Assembly: GCA_030734395.1 (NCBI GenBank)
Contig: JAUZTG010000048.1
Location: forward strand, 1,860,001 to 1,924,000
Origin: Sarocladium kiliense
Taxonomy: Eukaryota; Ascomycota; Sordariomycetes; Hypocreales; Sarocladiaceae
Direction: 5' to 3'
Length of the DNA: 64,000 bases
Part shown: positions 1 through 10,159 of the stretch, one piece after another
How the letters are laid out: each line of letters begins with the position of its first letter
Numbering within the stretch: the first letter of the stretch is position 1
The notes under the pieces: generated by a model
Told to the model about the DNA's origin: nothing
What the model saw: the letters and a program-made list of their open reading frames with translations, nothing else
Databases searched by the model: none
Position numbers and translations under genes: made by a program

Positions 1-904
1 TGGCGCGCAGCGCTAGCGTGGCGGGTTAGAGCGCAATCTTAGATGTGGCGTCGCTAATGCTCCCGGTCATGGCTCCCGTCGTCTCTGGCAAAATGGGAGC
101 TCGTCCCCCGAAGTCGTGAGGCGCTGCGTACCCTGTATATCTATTCGTAAGAATGCGGATGGTAGACTCGTAGTTGCTGGAAGCACACACGTATGTTGGG
201 AAGAAATAGAATTGTTTCCTTCGCCATTAAGAAAAAAGCCAGCTGGGGCTATATAGATATCCTTGTTCTTGCAAAGATTGGTTGTCGAATAATGTTAGTC
301 TGCAGCTCTTCACACAGCCAGGATCACCATCCTCTCTGAGAGGATGCTTCAACTGATGCAGCTCATGTCCATCAACACCAAGTCCAAAAAATTGAGGTTA
401 CAATGCCTGTTATAACCTTTCATAATGTCAGAAATACAAACAAAAATCAAATACAGCGGAGAGTCTCGAACTCCGAGGGTAAGCCAGCCAAAAAGCGAAG
501 CTTCCCTGTCGAAACAGGGAAGATAGCATTTCACCCAAAGAAAGCCCGATTACGGGAAGTAAATACGCTACTTCGCTGGAAAAGAACTGTGTAATTTTGA
601 CTTATAAAGGCGGTTCTGCAGCTCTGACGAAGGGGGCTGTGAGGGCTGTTGGCTTGAACGGATCTAGGTCATCTCACCGATGAGTCAACAACATGATGCC
701 AAGGGGGACAAGCAGCATAGCCCGCTTACAGCGGCAATGCCATTCAGCTAACAACGAAAGGTCATTTACGGTTCTTTTTCGCGAGCCTCAATAAAAGCGG
801 CATCCATATCTTAAGTTGCAGGGCGCAAAGTCTTGTATGACTTATACGTTACTATTCTCATCTCAAGAGCCAGCATCCATAGGCCGGATTCAGCACAAGA
901 ACCA
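1..904. other. Gene-free left edge
   Basis: I see no supportable gene here. It is presumably 3' flank of the regulator that ends at 905. The only structured element is a perfect 8-bp stem with a 6-nt loop at 501-522. A T-arm-like stretch near 455-475 on the minus strand does not fold into a full tRNA. Confidence 0.6.
501..522. repeat. Perfect 8-bp inverted repeat (hairpin)
   Basis: CTTCCCTG and CAGGGAAG flank a 6-nt loop. There is no gene around it and no known role; it is listed only because the stem is perfect. Confidence 0.5.
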
Positions 905-2674
905 TCAGACAGAGTCGCAAACACGCAGTTGGCATGCTATATCAGCTCTCCTGTTCAGCTCCGAACATGCCTGGTGCACGTTCAGCAAGATCGTCACAGG
1001 CTCCTCGCCACCTTGCCGCTCTATGAGGTCTTGAAGACGTTGCATCGCGTCGCCAATCAGCTTCACATCAGAGTCCATCTGGTCACTAAGATTATGCTCC
1101 CAGATTGTCAGCCTGTTCGCGATCAGAACGATGAGTGCTGTCTGGTATGTGCACAGCATGCTCCAAATCATTGCCGAGGTATTGGCATCGATCATTTGAA
1201 TCAGCCGGATGCATATTCGTGCCATGTAGAGGAACTCGGCCCAATCGGGAGCTAAAAGCTGAGGCGACGGATGATCATGTAACTCATCGGTAGAAGGCTT
1301 CGTAAAGCGGTCGCTGTAATCCGTCAAGTGACGGATCCAGTCCGGGTTGCGCGCATAGACACGATGAGCCATGAAGCGAGCATGATAGGCAGTGAGATGT
1401 AAGCCAATAAGGCGAGCATGAGAATCCGAAACCTCACCCGCCTCCTTAAGAAGCTGTTCCGCGTGAAGCTTAGCTGGTATGCAGTCTTGCCAGGACTGCA
1501 CCAGACCATCGATATGCTTAGCGGACAACTGCTTTTGGTCTGGCGGGATTCGTCTGGCCTTAACAGAGAACGTTGTGCTGTACGCTAGACCTTGTATCCG
1601 TGCAAGCTGAGTGCGAAGTTGTAACCAGTTGATTTGTATACCATTGACGCATACCGTCCCTGCAACATCTGAACTCAGGAGAGGCGTGTCATAGTCGTCT
1701 TCATGTTGCGCGTAGGGTTCGACTGCCCGGAGTGAGATGTCCCGGTCGTAGATGTAGGTGATCCTGAAGAGACGATCCATCTGTAAAGCGAGCTCGGCAT
1801 CAACCGTCCCTCTTGCTTCCCTGTCATGAAGGCCTAGCCTGTGGGCAAGCTTCACAGCTGTCGCTATCAGAATGCACGTTGGTTCAGGATGCGGAGTATT
1901 CAAGAATAGCGAAACCAGACTCAAAATGACTTGAATACCCTTCAAGTCCTCATCTCGGGTGACCAAGTCGTTAAGGACGGATTGTGCCCTGTTGAGAGAG
2001 TCTCGCACGAGCTCCTTGCTTCCAACGCCACCCGTGTAATGGGCCGATAAAGCTAAGACGGCATTGATAGAAGCCCAGGAGGCTTTATCCCGTTCTTGTG
2101 GCTTGTGCCGCCAGTTGTAAAGCATGCGCAAAAAGCTTGCTCCGTCAAAGATGGGGAGTGCCTGGTTGGGGCCTTGGAAATACTTTCCGACGAGGTCTTC
2201 GACCATATCCCAGTCGGGAAGATCATAAGTGCTACTGGTACTTCTTGAAGTCTGCGATATTGAGAACGACGCATGACTTCCCAAAGATGTGCTGCTGTAG
2301 TCTAAGGATGATGGGAGACTCTCGATAGGGGTTGACTCATCTGTCCACGCCCAGCCTGAGGATGGCAACTGTTCAACGTCGACAGGCCACAGCGGAGGCT
2401 GCAGTCGAGCCTCTATCGTAGTAAGTCGATCCTCAAGATTGCCAAAGCGAAGCTCGTTAAAACTATGATGGTTAGCAGCTATGAAGAAGAGAAAGGACCA
2501 GGCAACTGGAATTGCGCCTCGTCGAACATACAGGTCTGTCTGATTGGAGGTAGACGACTTTGGAGCTGTGACATCCGGTGTCCAAGTGCAATCAAGTTGC
2601 CGCAGCGTACAGGTCGAGCAACTTGGAGTCTTCCCATCGCAACGGACCTTTCTCCGACAACAGTTATCGCACGC
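905..2674 (-). CDS. Zn2Cys6 fungal-specific transcription factor (5' exon unresolved)
   Basis: Predicted nuclear DNA-binding regulator. Supported exons are 2532-2674 and 905-2462. The first encodes a complete Zn2Cys6 cluster with spacing CX2CX6CX6CX2CX6C (it begins ACDNCCRRKVRCDG). The second starts with a short coiled coil (LEDRLTTIEARL) and continues into a fungal_trans-type middle homology region (about residues 90-300 of the visible part, with KLAHRLGLHD). The 69-nt intron 2463-2531 has a GTATGT donor and a CTAAC branch site, is a multiple of three and lacks a stop. An in-frame TAG lies directly before the cluster, so a further exon must precede it through the acceptor at 2675. The ATG at 2773 with a donor near 2751 is nearby but does not join in phase, so the true start is open. 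At least 566 residues are visible. It sits in tandem downstream of a short-chain dehydrogenase and shares a promoter palindrome with it. Confidence 0.85.
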   Translation of the reverse strand, partial: ACDNCCRRKVRCDGKTPSCSTCTLRQLDCTWTPDVTAPKSSTSNQTDLYVRRGAIPVAWSFLFFIAANHHSFNELRFGNLEDRLTTIEARLQPPLWPVDVEQLPSSGWAWTDESTPIESLPSSLDYSSTSLGSHASFSISQTSRSTSSTYDLPDWDMVEDLVGKYFQGPNQALPIFDGASFLRMLYNWRHKPQERDKASWASINAVLALSAHYTGGVGSKELVRDSLNRAQSVLNDLVTRDEDLKGIQVILSLVSLFLNTPHPEPTCILIATAVKLAHRLGLHDREARGTVDAELALQMDRLFRITYIYDRDISLRAVEPYAQHEDDYDTPLLSSDVAGTVCVNGIQINWLQLRTQLARIQGLAYSTTFSVKARRIPPDQKQLSAKHIDGLVQSWQDCIPAKLHAEQLLKEAGEVSDSHARLIGLHLTAYHARFMAHRVYARNPDWIRHLTDYSDRFTKPSTDELHDHPSPQLLAPDWAEFLYMARICIRLIQMIDANTSAMIWSMLCTYQTALIVLIANRLTIWEHNLSDQMDSDVKLIGDAMQRLQDLIERQGGEEPVTILLNVHQACSELNRRADIACQLRVCDSV

Positions 2675-2903
2675 CTAGAAGTGACAAGGTGAGCTGCTGG
2701 CTCAAAGAAGATGGGTTGAGAGGCAGACTTTCCGGCGCCCAAGGCCCTCACGATGGCGGGTATGGCGACTCATTGTAAAGCGGAAATAGCGTCCAGTCTC
2801 GTCAAAAGCAACTCAACGAGAACTGGAAAGAAAATGTCGCATTGATGTCAACAATGAAGAAATCGGTGCGATGCTGTGAAGCATCTGGCAGTATCGCCTT
2901 TAC

Positions 2904-2946
2904 TGATGCGGAGTGCGCATAAGCTTCCCTCCCATTGATGCGGAGT
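2904..2946. repeat. 11-bp direct repeat upstream of the regulator
   Basis: TGATGCGGAGT occurs at 2904-2914 and again at 2936-2946, 32 bp apart. The second copy abuts the TCGGACTCCGA palindrome. The pair lies between the 3' end of the dehydrogenase gene and the regulator, so a regulatory role is plausible but not shown. Confidence 0.5.
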
Positions 2947-2957
2947 TCGGACTCCGA
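2947..2957. promoter_or_regulatory. TCGGACTCCGA palindrome (candidate Zn2Cys6 site)
   Basis: A perfect 11-bp palindrome holding CGG-N3-CCG, roughly 175 bp upstream of the probable start region of the Zn2Cys6 gene. The same 11-mer recurs at 4362-4372. CGG/CCG inverted triplets are the usual recognition form of dimeric Zn2Cys6 proteins, so autoregulation is an inference. Confidence 0.5.
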
Positions 2958-3077
2958 CCTCACTAAGCATCATGTACAGCCGCCATCGCGACACCCTCAT
3001 CCCGGCAAAGGTATTCTGAAGTGGCTTAGATGGTGGATCTTAAACTGGCATGGTACTCTAAAAAGTTTAATGCACGA

Positions 3078-4020
3078 TCACATAGCGACGCCTTCCAAGC
3101 CGATCGTCAGCAATCGAGAGCCCTGGATCTCCGCCGCCTTGGCCTTCAACTCCTCCATATCCCAGTTCGCCCAGACCAGCTTGCCCTTCAGAAAGGCCGC
3201 CTCACTAGATGCAAGCCATACAGCTGTCTGAGCTGGCAATTCGACTGCAGAAATTCTTGTGTCAGCGTTGCCATTGGAGAGCGTTCATCAGTAGGAGAAC
3301 GCCATTCGTACCTTCGTCTGGACCCTTGACATCGGAACCTGGCCCTCCAATCTCAGTGGTGACCATGCCCGGATGAAGATGAACAGCGTGGAGTTCTGGA
3401 TTCTCCGCTGCGATGAAATCGATCATCCTCGTCTGAGCAGCTTTCGCAGCCGCGTACAATCCCATCATGGGCATGGGTTTGATGTGAATTAGGCAAGCTG
3501 TGATGTTGACCAGAATAGGGCTTGGTCCAGCATGCTTCGAGAAAGTCTGCGCAGCATTGAAGGTCGTGAGAACATTGGTCTCAAGGACTCGCATAAGATG
3601 GCTCATCGGCGCGATGGCAGCAGGTCCTGGAGAACATATAGCTCCGGCATTGTTGACCAGGACATCGATCTTGCCGATCTGCCCGACAATCGTCTCAAAC
3701 GCTTTCTCAACTTGTTCCGGGACGGTCATGTCGGCAACCTCGTAGATGACTCGGGTATCTCCAGACGTGGCAGCATGCTCGATGGCCTCCTGACTTGTTT
3801 GCAATCTATCCAGCCTGCGACCCAGGATCGAGATGCTCTTAGCTCCAGCCTGCGCGAACGCGATTGCAGTACCTTTGCCGATGCCTGTCCCTCCACCGGT
3901 GATCAAGACATTTTTGCCAGCCATGGAAAGCTCAGCACGGGACGTGGATATCGCTTCGTAAGGAGTGTTATGCCATGTCTTGGTGTAGGACACGTACTGT
4001 GGAGGTATGACTTTGCTCAT
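3078..4020 (-). CDS. Short-chain dehydrogenase/reductase, classical type
   Basis: Predicted NAD(P)-dependent oxidoreductase of 291 residues, substrate unknown. Exons are 3312-4020 and 3078-3244, with a 67-nt intron (GTACGA donor, CTGCAG acceptor) joining in frame. Motifs in order: the cofactor glycine motif GGGTGIGKG (about residues 42-50), the NNAG motif, and YAAAK as the catalytic Tyr/Lys pair. The position 13 residues before that Tyr, normally the catalytic Ser, reads Cys within the segment NITACLIHI. The C-terminal segment LVWANWDMEELK is typical of a fungal subgroup of this family. I chose the ATG at 4020; no ATG lies in the five codons upstream. The gene is divergent from the NmrA-like reductase across a 516-bp shared promoter. 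Confidence 0.85.
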
Positions 4021-4285
4021 CTTGATGGTTGGCACTTTGCGCTTGAGGTCTAATTAAGACCAAGGTCTCCGGTGATTGTAAATCAAATGGAGAATGAATG
4101 AAGATCTTCAAGAAAGATGTAGACGCTACTGGCATCTGGTAGGCGAGGTGGTAGACCCTTTAATGCAACGACAACCCCCCTCTGCTTTGACCACTTTACC
4201 TATCTCTTAGTTAGTCCGACTGCTTGGTAATGAGGCAGTGGAAAAGAACCATGTCACTCCTTGTATTAATCAGTACAAAGAACTT

Positions 4286-4372
4286 TCGGAGTCCGTGTCT
4301 TACAAAGTAATTCCTTGAGACGATGGGCTGCGGCTGACTCAAGGGGAGGAGGTCCTCGGGCTCGGACTCCGA
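4286..4372. promoter_or_regulatory. Paired CGG-N3-CCG sites in the divergent promoter
   Basis: CGGAGTCCG lies at 4287-4295 and its exact reverse complement CGGACTCCG at 4363-4371. The second is embedded in the palindrome TCGGACTCCGA (4362-4372) that also stands upstream of the nearby Zn2Cys6 gene. The pair is 266-342 bp from the dehydrogenase start and 165-241 bp from the NmrA-like start. The rest of the 4021-4536 intergenic region shows nothing else distinctive. Confidence 0.5.
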
Positions 4373-4536
4373 TTGTGATGCATTAATAACACCAATGAGA
4401 TAGCAATGCCAGTAGCTAATTGTTCGCCATATAAAATTGAAACCTACACTCTCAGTATCAGAAGTAATAAAACTCATTGTCAATTCTTACAATTCGCATC
4501 TCTTACTTCATCCCGAGCACACCTAGAGACTCTACG

Positions 4537-5627
4537 ATGGTAAAGCAATACGCCAAGGACCAGCCTGAAGGCTTCGTCAATTACATCCAAAATGTCGCTA
4601 TTGTTGGCGTGAGTGTTCCCTACCCCGGCAAGGCAATGATGGTCGCAAACATCAATGAGTACTGACCGTCTGGCAGGCAAGTGGCCAATTGGGCCGTCAT
4701 GTCACTGAACAACTCCTTGCTAACGGGAAGCACACGATCACAGCCTTGACCCGCAAAGAGAGCAATGCCACCTTTCCTGCCGGAGTGAAGATTGCGTCAG
4801 TTGACTACAAGGACGAATCATCGTTGATCTCAGCTCTTCGACACCAAGACTTCTTGATCATCACTCTGGCCTTCACCCCCGATGTGAACGAGACTCACGA
4901 CCGCATCGTCAGAGCGGCAGTCAAGGCTGGCGTGAAGCATGTCATGCCCAACATCTGGTCTTCGGACATTGTGCTGAATAACGAGGCTCTTGGAGACGAA
5001 GTCTTCGTTGGTACTTCCTTCAGGAAGCTGCTTCAAGATGTGGAGGCTGCCGGGGATATCGCATGGACGGTACTCGTTACAGGCCTGTGGTATGAATTCA
5101 GTCTGGCAAGTCCTCCAGATTGGCTTGGCTTTGATTTGAAGAATCGCAAGGTAACCATGTTCGACGATGGGCTGCGCAAGATCAACATGAGCACCTGGCC
5201 ACAGCAGGGACGGGCCGTCGCTTCATTCCTCAGTCTCAAGAAGCTGCCTGAAGATGATCAAGACACCACATCACCCACTTTGGACCAATTCCGCAACAAG
5301 CCTTTATACGTTTCTAGCTTCTTCATCAACCAAAGAAGCATCCTCGATAGTGTGCAGCGAGTGACGGGTACACAGGATAATGATTGGAGCATCGCGCATG
5401 AGTCTACCTCCGACAGGGTTGCAGTGGGCATGAAGGAGTTCGCTGAGGGCAATTACCGGGGCATGGCCAAGGCTTATTACGCCCGCCTGCATTTCCCGGG
5501 CAGTGAAGCCGTGTATGAAGACAAGATCCAGAACGACCTGCTTGGCTTGCCGGAGGACGACGTGGATAAGGCGACGGTGGCTGCGCTGCAGATGGTTGAG
5601 AAGGGCTGGTCTCCAGATGGGCAGTGA
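4537..5627 (+). CDS. NmrA-like / isoflavone-reductase-type NAD(P)-binding protein
   Basis: Predicted atypical SDR of the NmrA/PCBER group, 340 residues. It acts either as an NAD(P)H-dependent reductase of a small aromatic compound or as a redox-sensing regulator; the sequence does not decide between them. Exons are 4537-4608 and 4677-5627, split by a 68-nt intron (GTGAGT donor, CTGGCAG acceptor). Splicing joins VAIVG to ASGQLGRH, which completes the GxxGxxG dinucleotide-binding loop near residues 24-30; without the splice the motif is broken. No YxxxK tetrad of classical SDRs is needed in this group. It is divergent from the short-chain dehydrogenase and may belong to the same small regulon. 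Confidence 0.85.
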
Positions 5628-6046
5628 GCAGTCTGTTGGTTTCGACCAGCGATGCATAGACGAATGTTACCCGAAATAGTGTCACGTTTTGCGAGTAACG
5701 TAAATATCCGCTATGCAATCCATTTAGTACCGAGTAGAGCCTCTGCTCCCTCTCCCTCCCGTCAAAGGCATTCGCACTAACACTGACGAACCTTTGGCGG
5801 CGGCGTCATCCGCCTCCGTTACCCCACGGTGGGGTCACTATCACGATAACGGCCTCCTCCGCCCTCCAAACCCCCAACTCCAAATCTCAACGCCAGCCTC
5901 AACTTACTTTCTCCTCTTCCCTCCTCTTCCTCTTCTTCCTTTCTTCTTTCCTCCCCGGCTTCGCGCCCCTCCCAGAGCTGACCCCATCATCATATCCTCC
6001 CAAAAGCGCCGCCAGAAACCATCAACTGCCCAATCCAAAGCTCACC
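5628..6046. other. Intergenic region with CT-rich leader
   Basis: No gene seen. The segment at about 5900-5960 is a pyrimidine-rich tract just before the cytidine deaminase start, as is common in fungal promoters and leaders. Confidence 0.5.
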
Positions 6047-6685
6047 ATGTCCCAACCAACCCTCCTCTCGGCCACCTCCGACTCCTCCATCTCCTCAACC
6101 TGCAGCAAATACAACCTCACCCAAGCTCAGTTCTCCATCCTCCGTACTTCCGCCTCCTCCGCCAAATCACTCGCCTACTGCCCTTATTCCCGCTTCCGTG
6201 TCGGCGCAGCTCTCCTCTCCACGGACGGTTCAACCGTCATCTCGGGAGCCAATGTTGAGAATGCGTCGTACCCGGTGGGAACCTGTGCTGAGAGGGTCGC
6301 CATTGGAAAGGCTGTGACGTGGGAAGGAGAGGGGGGCCCCGTCAAGAGATTCAAGGCGATTGCGGTTGCGACGGATATTACTCCGCCTGCGAGTCCGTGT
6401 GGAATGTGTCGGCAGTTGTAAGTCATCGTCACAGTCTCCACGTCCACATACTTGCTGACGTGTATGTTGAAGCATTCGAGAGTTCAGTAACTTGGAGATG
6501 CCAATCATCATGTTTGACAGCAAAGACCAGTACGTGGTCATGACCCTTGGCGAGGTAAGCTTCACCAGATCTATCACGACTGCGGATCTTTGCAATCACT
6601 AACAAATCCACTCACGTAGCTTCTACCCATGTCATTTGGACCTGATGCCCTTCCACCTCCAGGTGCCCCAGGAGCGCAAGGCTAA
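6047..6685 (+). CDS. Cytidine deaminase
   Basis: Pyrimidine salvage enzyme that deaminates cytidine and deoxycytidine to the uridine forms; cytosolic and zinc-dependent. Exons are 6047-6417, 6473-6554 and 6620-6685, giving 172 residues. Motifs: YCPYSRFRVGAALL near residue 45, NVENASYPVGTCAER with the zinc-ligand Cys and catalytic Glu (CAE), and PCGMCRQF, which supplies the other two zinc cysteines. The intron at 6418 falls inside the CRQF motif, and the C-terminal part (PIIMFDSKDQY) is recovered only after splicing. The length is a little above the usual 130-150 because of an N-terminal extension of about 25 residues. It is not adjacent to the nucleoside hydrolase cluster further right. Confidence 0.93.
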
Positions 6686-6993
6686 GCCAAGACCTTGAAG
6701 TCAGCTTCTCAATGAGAAACAAAGACGAACTGAGCGCGAGCTCTGGGTCATCATAAAGACAGGCCAACTATCCACAAGTAGGTCGCGAGTGTTTATCTGA
6801 TCTGAACATGAAAAATATTATTATAAAGTAATGAAACGCTACCCAATGAGATTATAAAAGAACGCCCTTGATCCCTTCCCGTTTGTTTCCCTGATTATCC
6901 CTTCCGATTGTATTAGTTATTATTGTATATCCCGTTGTATACTTTCCGACAGAAATATCACATTAACCCCCCTCAGTCAAGCTCCAGAGCCCT
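6686..6993. other. Convergent 3' flanks
   Basis: AT-rich 3' flanks of the cytidine deaminase and the repeat protein gene, which converge here. No further gene is seen. Confidence 0.6.
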
Positions 6994-9900
6994 TTAGTAG
7001 TGGCCCGGCATGGACTTGTGCCAGTTCTCAGCAGACGGTGAACCGCAGCTGAGATCCCACCAGGTGTCCTCCTTGTCGGCGTCAAGGTTGAAGAGCGCCT
7101 TGGTGACGGATGAGCCGTAGAGGGCACAGCGGGGAGCACCGGCGTCGTTGTGGTAGAAGCGGTAAGACTGGCAGCCAGCTGTTGCGTCCATGACACTCTG
7201 TGGGTTCATGTGGTCAGTGTGTGTACTCGAGGCTGGTGGATTCTTTTGACTTACATCGCAGAACTGGTAGCATCCCTCCTCAGTGATGGGCTCACCAGAG
7301 CGCTGCTCAACGAACTCGGCAAGGAAGTAAGTTCCAACAGGCTTGCCGTTAACGCCACAGTAGGCAACATCCTCGTCAGTCTCGCCATCCTCGACATCGT
7401 GCACGCACATCGTCGCAGTCGGGACAGCGGGGCTGTCGATGTCGCACTCGGTGGTGGGAGTGACAGCCGGGGTCATAGAAGTATCGATGATGACAGGGTC
7501 AGTAGTCGTGGGGCGGTACTTGGTGTTGTCGATGATCGGGATGGTCTGGACAGCGGGCTCCTCACGCTTTCCAAGCACGCCACCCAGCAGGCCGTCCTTT
7601 CCGAGCACACCTCCAAGCAAGCCGCCCAAGAGACCATCGCCACCCAGGAGGCTGCTATCCTTCTTATCCTCCTCAGGCTCCTGCTTAGGCTTCTCCTCGG
7701 CTTCGGGCTGTTCCATGGCCATGGGCTCCTCCATAACAACAGGTTCCTCCTCGCAGTCAGTCTCGGTGGGAATGGCGGCAGGGGCGCGAGTCTTGGTGAC
7801 GAAGCTGTCGGTGGCGGCGGGATCAGCAGCGCCATCGATGGCAGTCTCACAGTCTTCTTCAGCAGGGGTTGTGGCAGGGCTATCGGTGCCGTCTGCAGGA
7901 ACGAGCTCGTCAGCACCATCGCCGTTGGTGTCCTCAGGAACCAGTTCAGCCTCGCCATCGCCGTCAGCATCGATGCCAGGAGTACCATCGTCGGTGGTGG
8001 TGCCATCAGTGCCAGGGACAGTAGGGTCCTCAGGGCAGGGGTCCTCAGCGTCAGGGACATTGTCACCGTCCTTGTCACCAGGCTTGGGCGTGAGAGCATC
8101 CTCAGGGGCAGTGCCAGTGGTACCAGAGCCAGGAGTCTTACCACCAGCAGCCTCATCCGCAGGAACAAGCTCATCGGTACCATCGCCATCGACATCCTCG
8201 GGGATGGCATCCGGAACATCATCGCCATCAGTGTCAACAGGAGGCTTGTTGCCACCCTTGCCGCCAGTGCCAGTCGTGCCAGCCGGGCCAGTAGTGCTGG
8301 TAGTACCATTAGTTCCAGCAGTGCCGTCAGTGCCAGGAACAGAAGCATCCTCGGGGCACGGGTCCTCTGCATTTGGAACGCTATCACCGTCCTTGTCGCC
8401 AGGCTTAGGAGTGCCACTGGGGATGGGAACGTTGGGATCTTTGTCATTAGGATCGTTCTTAGCTGGGATGCCATCGCCGTCCTTGTCACCAGGCTTGGGA
8501 GTGCCGGCGGCGGGAGTGGGAGAGCCAGGAGTGATAGAGCCAGGAGTAGCGGCGGCGGCTGTGGTGGCATCCTCATCAGCAGTGCCAGTACCAGTAGTCG
8601 TGTTGTCACCAGCAGCCTCATCCTCAGGGACCAACTCATCTACACCGTCGCCGTCGACATCCTCAGGAACCGCGTCGGGTGTGCCATCGCCATCGGTGTC
8701 AACCGGGGGCTTGTTCGAACCATTGCCTCCAGCATCAGGGGTTGTAGCATCTTCGTCTGCAGCACCGTCGGCTCCGGGAACAGAAGCATCCTCAGGGCAA
8801 GGGTCTTCGGCATTGGGAACACCGTCACCATCTTTGTCAGTAGGCTTAGGCGTTCCAGCACCGGGGGTGGTAGCGTCGGCAGCAGCTTCATCTTCAGGAA
8901 CGATCTCATCCTTGCCATCACCGTCGATGTCCTCAGCAACGAGATCGCCACCACTGGAGGTGGCATCGTCACCGCCGGCACCATTGGGGTTGGGAACGTT
9001 AGGGTCTTTATCGTTAGGGTCGGTCTTAGTTGGTACACCGTCGCCGTCCTTGTCGCCAGGAGTACCGGCACCGTTGGCGTTGGGAACACTGGGGTCTTCA
9101 TCGCAAGGATCCTCCTCTGCCGGAACACCATCGCCATCCTTGTCGTCGGAGCCAGCACCGGTAGGGTTGGGAACACTGGGGTCTGTGTCGTTCGGGTCGT
9201 CCTTTGCCGGTACACCGTCGCCGTCCTTGTCGCCGGGAGTCACGGCACCGTTAGGGTTGGGAACGCTGGGGTCCTTATCATTGGGGTCGTTCTTAGCTGG
9301 AACACCATCGCCATCCTTGTCGCCAGGGCCGCCAGGAGTTGTCGCGTCTTCACCGGTGGTGGTGGAATCGTCACCAGTCTCATCGGCAGGCACAAGCTCG
9401 TCAACACCATCGCCGTCAACGTCTTCGGGGACTGCATCCGGTACACCATCGCCATCAGTGTCGACCTCAGCTTCGTCGCCATCGGTGCCGGGAACAGAAG
9501 GATCTTCGTCGCATGGGTCTTCTTCATCAGGAGTGCCGTCGCCATCTTTGTCGCCAGGTGTGGGCATGAGGCGATCCTCACCATCAGGACTGGTGGCATC
9601 CTCATCAGACTCGTCTTCGGGAACCAGTTCGTCAACGCCGTCGCCGTCAACGTCTTCAGGAACAGCATCCGGCTTGCCATCACCATCGGTATCGACTGCA
9701 TCTTCGTCGCCAGCAGCAGGGTCCGTTGCGGCATCCTCATCGCAGTCGTCGGTGGCTGCAGGAGCAGTGGCGTAGACGGTCACATCGACAGTGACAGTCG
9801 AGACAACAACCTCTCCAGCAGTTGGGCACTCATCGGCATCAGTGACGTAGTATTCCCTGGGAGCAGCAGCACTCATTCGGTTGACGGTTGTGCCATTGAT

Positions 9901-10159
9901 GTTCGCAGTAGGAGGGCCGCCAGGAGCTGGGGGCAAGTTGTGGTGAGGCGTTCTCCGCTCCTTGTAGTGTCCTGAGTCGTGATCTTGCAAGTGTCTGGCA
10001 AGAGCAGCCCTGGTATCGAATTGCTAGAACACTGTTAGCGACTGGTAAAGCATGTAAGTGGAAGCAGATGAAGCTCACCTTCGATCCCAAGCCTTTCGGC
10101 GCGGCATCGACTGCTGGCACGACAAGGCCGGCCACGGCAGCTAATGGGAGGAAAAGCAT
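6994..10159 (-). CDS. Secreted protein with TSP3-like calcium-loop repeats
   Basis: Predicted secreted or wall-associated protein of 1,017 residues; function unknown, calcium binding inferred. Exons are 10079-10159, 7255-10023 and 6994-7197. Residues 1-20 form a signal peptide (MLFLPLAAVAGLVVPAVDA) encoded by its own exon. Residues of about 110-730 carry two acidic repeat types. One has nine copies of DKDGDGVPxxxDPxxxDPSVP, resembling thrombospondin type 3 repeats. The other has four full and two degenerate copies of DTDGDGxPDAVPEDVDGDG followed by DELVP. The array is followed by a Glu/Pro/Met-rich stretch, a Gly/Leu-rich LLGGLLGG segment with a Lys-Arg site, and a Cys-containing C-terminal domain (EEGCYQFCD, CQSYRFYHN, CALYGSS) reminiscent of PAN/apple folds. 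The last intron is 57 nt and free of stops. The repetitive DNA also leaves very long open frames on the other strand. Confidence 0.85.
7890..9700 (-). repeat. Coding minisatellite-like array of two acidic unit types
   Basis: Degenerate tandem units of roughly 75-150 nt encode DxDGDG loops. Adjacent units such as those near 9040-9320 are close to identical, which points to recent unit duplication and probable copy-number variation between strains. Confidence 0.8.

Noticed and set aside
447..565. Possible tRNA on the minus strand (T-arm-like GAGTTCGAGACTC)
   Set aside because: The T-stem has a mismatch, no acceptor-stem partner is found upstream, and the adjacent perfect hairpin does not fit an anticodon arm.
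4211..4483. 90-codon minus-strand frame in the divergent promoter
   Set aside because: It lies across the paired CGG/CCG sites, lacks motifs and has no neighbouring exon that extends it.
7150..9975. Very long open frames (941 and 778 codons) on the strand opposite the repeat protein
   Set aside because: They arise because GAY/GGN/CCN-rich repeats contain no stop codons when read in reverse. Their products are low-complexity Ser/Val or Arg-rich chains, while the minus strand shows a signal peptide, splice sites and a Cys domain.
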